The notes beneath the pieces are model-generated. The model was not told the origin of the DNA, searched no databases, and saw nothing but the letters and a program-made list of their open reading frames with translations. DNA of 8,938 nucleotides from an uncultured Eubacterium sp. GTDB lineage: Bacteria > Bacillota > Clostridia > Peptostreptococcales > Anaerovoracaceae. A program made the position numbers and the translations under genes. The stretch covers positions 1 to 8,938 of the forward strand of contig UQNP01000069.1 of the NCBI GenBank assembly GCA_900542385.1, given 5' to 3'. This document shows positions 6,622 through 8,938 of this stretch, one piece after another. The first letter of the stretch is position 1. Each line of letters opens with the position of its first letter.

Positions 6622-6651
6622 TTGGCAAAAGAGCTTCAGTTATGATATAGT
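6622..6651 (+). promoter_or_regulatory. Predicted promoter for rpoN
   Basis: TTGGCA (6622-6627) and TATAGT (6646-6651) are 18 bases apart, each five of six to the sigma-70 consensus. It lies in the 70-base gap between trmL and rpoN, with the start codon about 18 bases beyond the -10, so the leader would be very short. Confidence 0.5.
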
Positions 6652-6669
6652 GTAATTGAGGTAGATGTA

Positions 6670-8109
6670 ATGAGTATGAAGCTCGGGTACGATTTAACAA
6701 TTGAACAGGCTCAAAAGCTGGTGATGACGCCGGAGCTGATCCAGGCTATTCAGATTCTGCAGTTCAACACTCAGGAACTGGATGCGTATATTCAGGAACA
6801 GCTTCTTGTAAATCCCGTGCTGGAACAGAGTTCCGATGAGGTTTCGGACAGCAGCTCCCATGATGCGCATGAGGAGCATTTTGACGAGGAAAAAAAGGAA
6901 CAGCAATCGTCAAAAGATGATGATTTTGACTGGAAAGAATACCTGAAGGACAGACAGTATGACGATATAAGCTACAGGCAGAGTGAATATCCTTCAGAAG
7001 ACGACAAGGAAAGAAATTACGAAAGATACGTAACCTCCGATGTTACGCTGCCTGAGCATCTGATGTTTCAGCTGCAGTTTGCCGATCTTGGGAAATGCGG
7101 AAGAAGAGTGGGTAAATATATAATAGAATCTCTTGATGAAAATGGATACATGACCCTTACTACAGAAGAGATCGCTAAGGCACTGGGAGTTCCGGAGGAA
7201 AATGTAAAGGATACGCTGGAAATCATACAGAGCTTTGATCCCGTTGGCGTAGGGGCTTCCGATCTGAGAGAATGTCTTACAATACAGCTAAGAAGCAAAG
7301 GACTTCTGACAGATGCTTTTGAAAATGTCGTAAATGAACACCTGGAAGATCTTGCAAACAACAGGCTCAGCATCATAGCCAGGGAGACAGGCATAGCGAC
7401 ATCTGAAGTACAGAAGATGAGCGATATCATAAGGACGCTTGAGCCGAAACCGGGGAGACAGTTCGCATCTCAGATAGAGACGAAGTATATAATCCCGGAT
7501 ATAATCGTCGAAAAATCAGACGGAGAATACGTTGTAACAGTCAATGACAGCAGCAGCCCTCATTTGATGGTAAGTTCCTATTATCAGGATATACTGAAAG
7601 ATGCTGATACAGATGCAAAACTTTCCAAATACCTTTCAGACAGGGTGAATTCAGCACTGTGGCTGATAAAAAGCATAGAGCAGAGAAAGCAGACTATATA
7701 CAATGTGGTTTCCGCCGTGGTCAAATACCAGAAAGACTTTTTCGACAAGGGAAGCAAATATCTCAAAACACTGACGCTCAAAGATATAGCAGAAGAAGTA
7801 GGAATACATGAATCAACTGTGTCGAGATCTATAAACGGAAAATATATGCAGTGTCCGAGAGGCGTGTTTGAAATAAAATATTTCTTTTCTGCCGGGGTAT
7901 CTGCCAGCAGCGGAGAAGGTATATCCTCAAACAGCATAAAAGAATTCATAAGGGAGATCGTTGACGGGGAGGACCCTAAAAAACCATTCAGCGACCAGGA
8001 AATGTCCGATATGCTGAAAGGCAGAGGCATAAACATATCGAGGAGGACCGTGGCAAAATATCGTGATGAGATGAACATACTGTCCTCTTCCAAAAGAAGG
8101 CGTTATTGA
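6670..8109 (+). CDS. rpoN: RNA polymerase sigma-54 factor RpoN
   Basis: The alternative sigma factor that directs RNA polymerase to -24/-12 promoters and needs ATP-driven enhancer-binding activators. The 479 residues show all parts. The N-terminal activator-interacting region is rich in Gln and Leu (residues 3-52, with QKLVMTPELIQAIQILQFNT). An acidic linker with many Asp, Glu and Ser follows (about 53-115), then the core-binding domain (about 120-300). The helix-turn-helix segment lies at 368-410 (TLKDIAEEVGIHESTVSRSI, then PRGVFEIKYFF), and the RpoN box SRRTVAKYRDE contacting the -24 element is at about 457-467. Length is normal for the family. ATG 6670 has TGAGG just upstream. It lies upstream of the GAPDH gene, a setting known from other Clostridia, where cggR usually lies between; here it does not. 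No enhancer-binding activator or clear sigma-54 promoter is in the window. Confidence 0.97.
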   Translation: MSMKLGYDLTIEQAQKLVMTPELIQAIQILQFNTQELDAYIQEQLLVNPVLEQSSDEVSDSSSHDAHEEHFDEEKKEQQSSKDDDFDWKEYLKDRQYDDISYRQSEYPSEDDKERNYERYVTSDVTLPEHLMFQLQFADLGKCGRRVGKYIIESLDENGYMTLTTEEIAKALGVPEENVKDTLEIIQSFDPVGVGASDLRECLTIQLRSKGLLTDAFENVVNEHLEDLANNRLSIIARETGIATSEVQKMSDIIRTLEPKPGRQFASQIETKYIIPDIIVEKSDGEYVVTVNDSSSPHLMVSSYYQDILKDADTDAKLSKYLSDRVNSALWLIKSIEQRKQTIYNVVSAVVKYQKDFFDKGSKYLKTLTLKDIAEEVGIHESTVSRSINGKYMQCPRGVFEIKYFFSAGVSASSGEGISSNSIKEFIREIVDGEDPKKPFSDQEMSDMLKGRGINISRRTVAKYRDEMNILSSSKRRRY

Positions 8110-8127
8110 TTCGATGGATAATCGAAT
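8109..8127. promoter_or_regulatory. Palindrome in the rpoN-gap intergenic gap, possible operator or hairpin
   Basis: ATTCGAT (8109-8115) and ATCGAAT (8121-8127) pair perfectly around GGATA, starting at the last base of the rpoN stop codon. No T run follows, so it is not a terminator. A weak promoter-like arrangement overlaps it: TTGATT (8106-8111) and TATAGT (8131-8136) with a long 19-base spacer. An operator for gap expression is possible but unproven. Confidence 0.35.
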
Positions 8128-8168
8128 AATTATAGTTAAAGGAAGTTTTTATTTAGGAGGATTTAAAA

Positions 8169-8938
8169 ATGGCAATTAAAATCGGAGTAAGTGGATTCGG
8201 CCGTATTTCACGTGTTGTTATCCGAGCGGCAATGGATATGCCTGAAATCGAAATAGCTGGCATAAACGTGCGAAATGCCGACAAGGAATACATGGTCTAC
8301 ATGCTCAAATACGACACAGTATTCGGACGTTTCCCTAAAGAACTCGGTCTTTACGATGACGGACTCGTTATAGACGGGAAAAAGATTCCGGTTTACAGTG
8401 AAAGCGATGCTGCCAATATTCCGTGGGATAAATGCGGCGCAGAGTATATCGTAGAAGGTACAGGAGCGTACAATACTACGGAAAAAGCCATGGTGCATAT
8501 AAACAGAGGAGCTAAAAAAGTTATAATAACAGCTCCGGCCAAGGATAAGACGACGCCTACTTTTGTAATGGGTGTAAACAATGAAGAGTATACAAAGGAT
8601 ATGACGATAGTTTCCAACGCATCATGTACTACAAACTGCCTGGCTCCGGTATGTAAAGTCATAGAGGACAACTGGGGTATAGAGCAGGGGCTGATGTCTA
8701 CGATACATGCAGCTACGGCAAAGCAGAAGGTCGTAGATGCAAGATCTCTTAAAGACTGGAGAACGGGACGTTCGGCATTCGGAAATATAATTCCGACCAG
8801 TACAGGAGCTGCGAAGGCGGTAGGACTCGTTATCCCGTCTCTCGTAGGAAAGATGACAGGTATAGCCTACCGTGTACCTACCAATGATGTATCCGTTATA
8901 GATGTAAATATCCAGCTCAAGAATTCTGCAAGCTATGA
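8169..8938 (+). CDS. gap: Glyceraldehyde-3-phosphate dehydrogenase, 3' end beyond the window
   Basis: The enzyme converts glyceraldehyde 3-phosphate, phosphate and NAD(P)+ to 1,3-bisphosphoglycerate in glycolysis. The first 256 codons are open with no stop; about 80 residues should remain outside. Visible are the nucleotide-binding GFGRIS (9-14), catalytic Cys153 in SNASCTTNC, and His180 in TIHAATAKQKVVD. Cys-His spacing is 27, as in canonical enzymes, and NIIPTSTGAAKAVG (phosphate binding) follows. The HAATAKQKVVD...KDWRTGR pattern places it with E. coli GapA and eukaryotic enzymes, not the HAYTNDQ type of Bacillus. The NAD-selecting Asp of the usual IND motif is Val34 followed by Arg35 (GINVRNAD), which may allow NADP. 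AGGAGG at 8155-8160 is an ideal ribosome site, fitting high expression. It lies 59 bases after rpoN. Confidence 0.96.
   Translation, partial: MAIKIGVSGFGRISRVVIRAAMDMPEIEIAGINVRNADKEYMVYMLKYDTVFGRFPKELGLYDDGLVIDGKKIPVYSESDAANIPWDKCGAEYIVEGTGAYNTTEKAMVHINRGAKKVIITAPAKDKTTPTFVMGVNNEEYTKDMTIVSNASCTTNCLAPVCKVIEDNWGIEQGLMSTIHAATAKQKVVDARSLKDWRTGRSAFGNIIPTSTGAAKAVGLVIPSLVGKMTGIAYRVPTNDVSVIDVNIQLKNSASY

Noticed and set aside
6615..6640. Sigma-54 type -24/-12 promoter before rpoN (TTGGCA followed by a GC)
   Set aside because: The distance between the GG and GC elements is 7 bases and not the required 10; a sigma-70 reading of the same TTGGCA fits better.
7584..8093. Minus-strand open frame of 169 codons antisense to rpoN
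   Set aside because: It is fully contained in the conserved sigma-54 gene, with Ser-rich shadow composition and no supporting signals.
1..8938. CRISPR array, insertion sequence, toxin-antitoxin or phage-defence system
   Set aside because: No regularly spaced repeats, transposase, terminal repeats flanking a gene, or defence-type proteins were seen on either strand.

Overview
The window is bacterial chromosome of moderate to low G+C content. Gene families, AGGAG-type ribosome binding sites and heavy use of ATA and AGG codons point to an anaerobic Bacillota (Clostridia-like) organism. The genus is an inference I cannot confirm. Most of the window is housekeeping or common accessory genes. I do not see a clearly new multi-gene system, but several local features deserve a second look.

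Left part (1-4160): a LysR-family regulator reads leftward and off the window; its frame closes at a run of eight A. Divergent from it is a two-gene operon for a heterodimeric ABC exporter (491-2233 and 2226-4088, overlapping by 8 bases). The 216-base gap between the divergent genes holds facing promoters, a 12-bp perfect inverted repeat with an LTTR-type T-N11-A core, and a possible 10-codon leader ORF. The simplest reading is an efflux system under local LysR control. The two ABC subunits have complementary defects, giving one degenerate and one consensus ATP site.

Middle (4100-5900): a leftward pair made of homoserine dehydrogenase without an ACT domain (5710-4736) and, 18 bases later, a small SEC-C zinc-motif protein (4717-4217). 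It ends in an intrinsic terminator lying between the two convergent units. Upstream of the dehydrogenase promoter is a G+C-rich non-genic block (about 5785-5889), open in several frames, which may be a dispersed repeat or a structured RNA ending in T7.

Right part (5970-8938): rightward genes trmL (wobble-position tRNA 2'-O-methyltransferase), rpoN (sigma-54) and the first 256 codons of a glyceraldehyde-3-phosphate dehydrogenase. Each has its own plausible promoter or strong RBS. A regulator such as CggR, commonly found before gap in Bacillota, is absent. The GAPDH belongs to the E. coli/eukaryote-like subclass but has Val-Arg where the NAD-selecting Asp normally sits.
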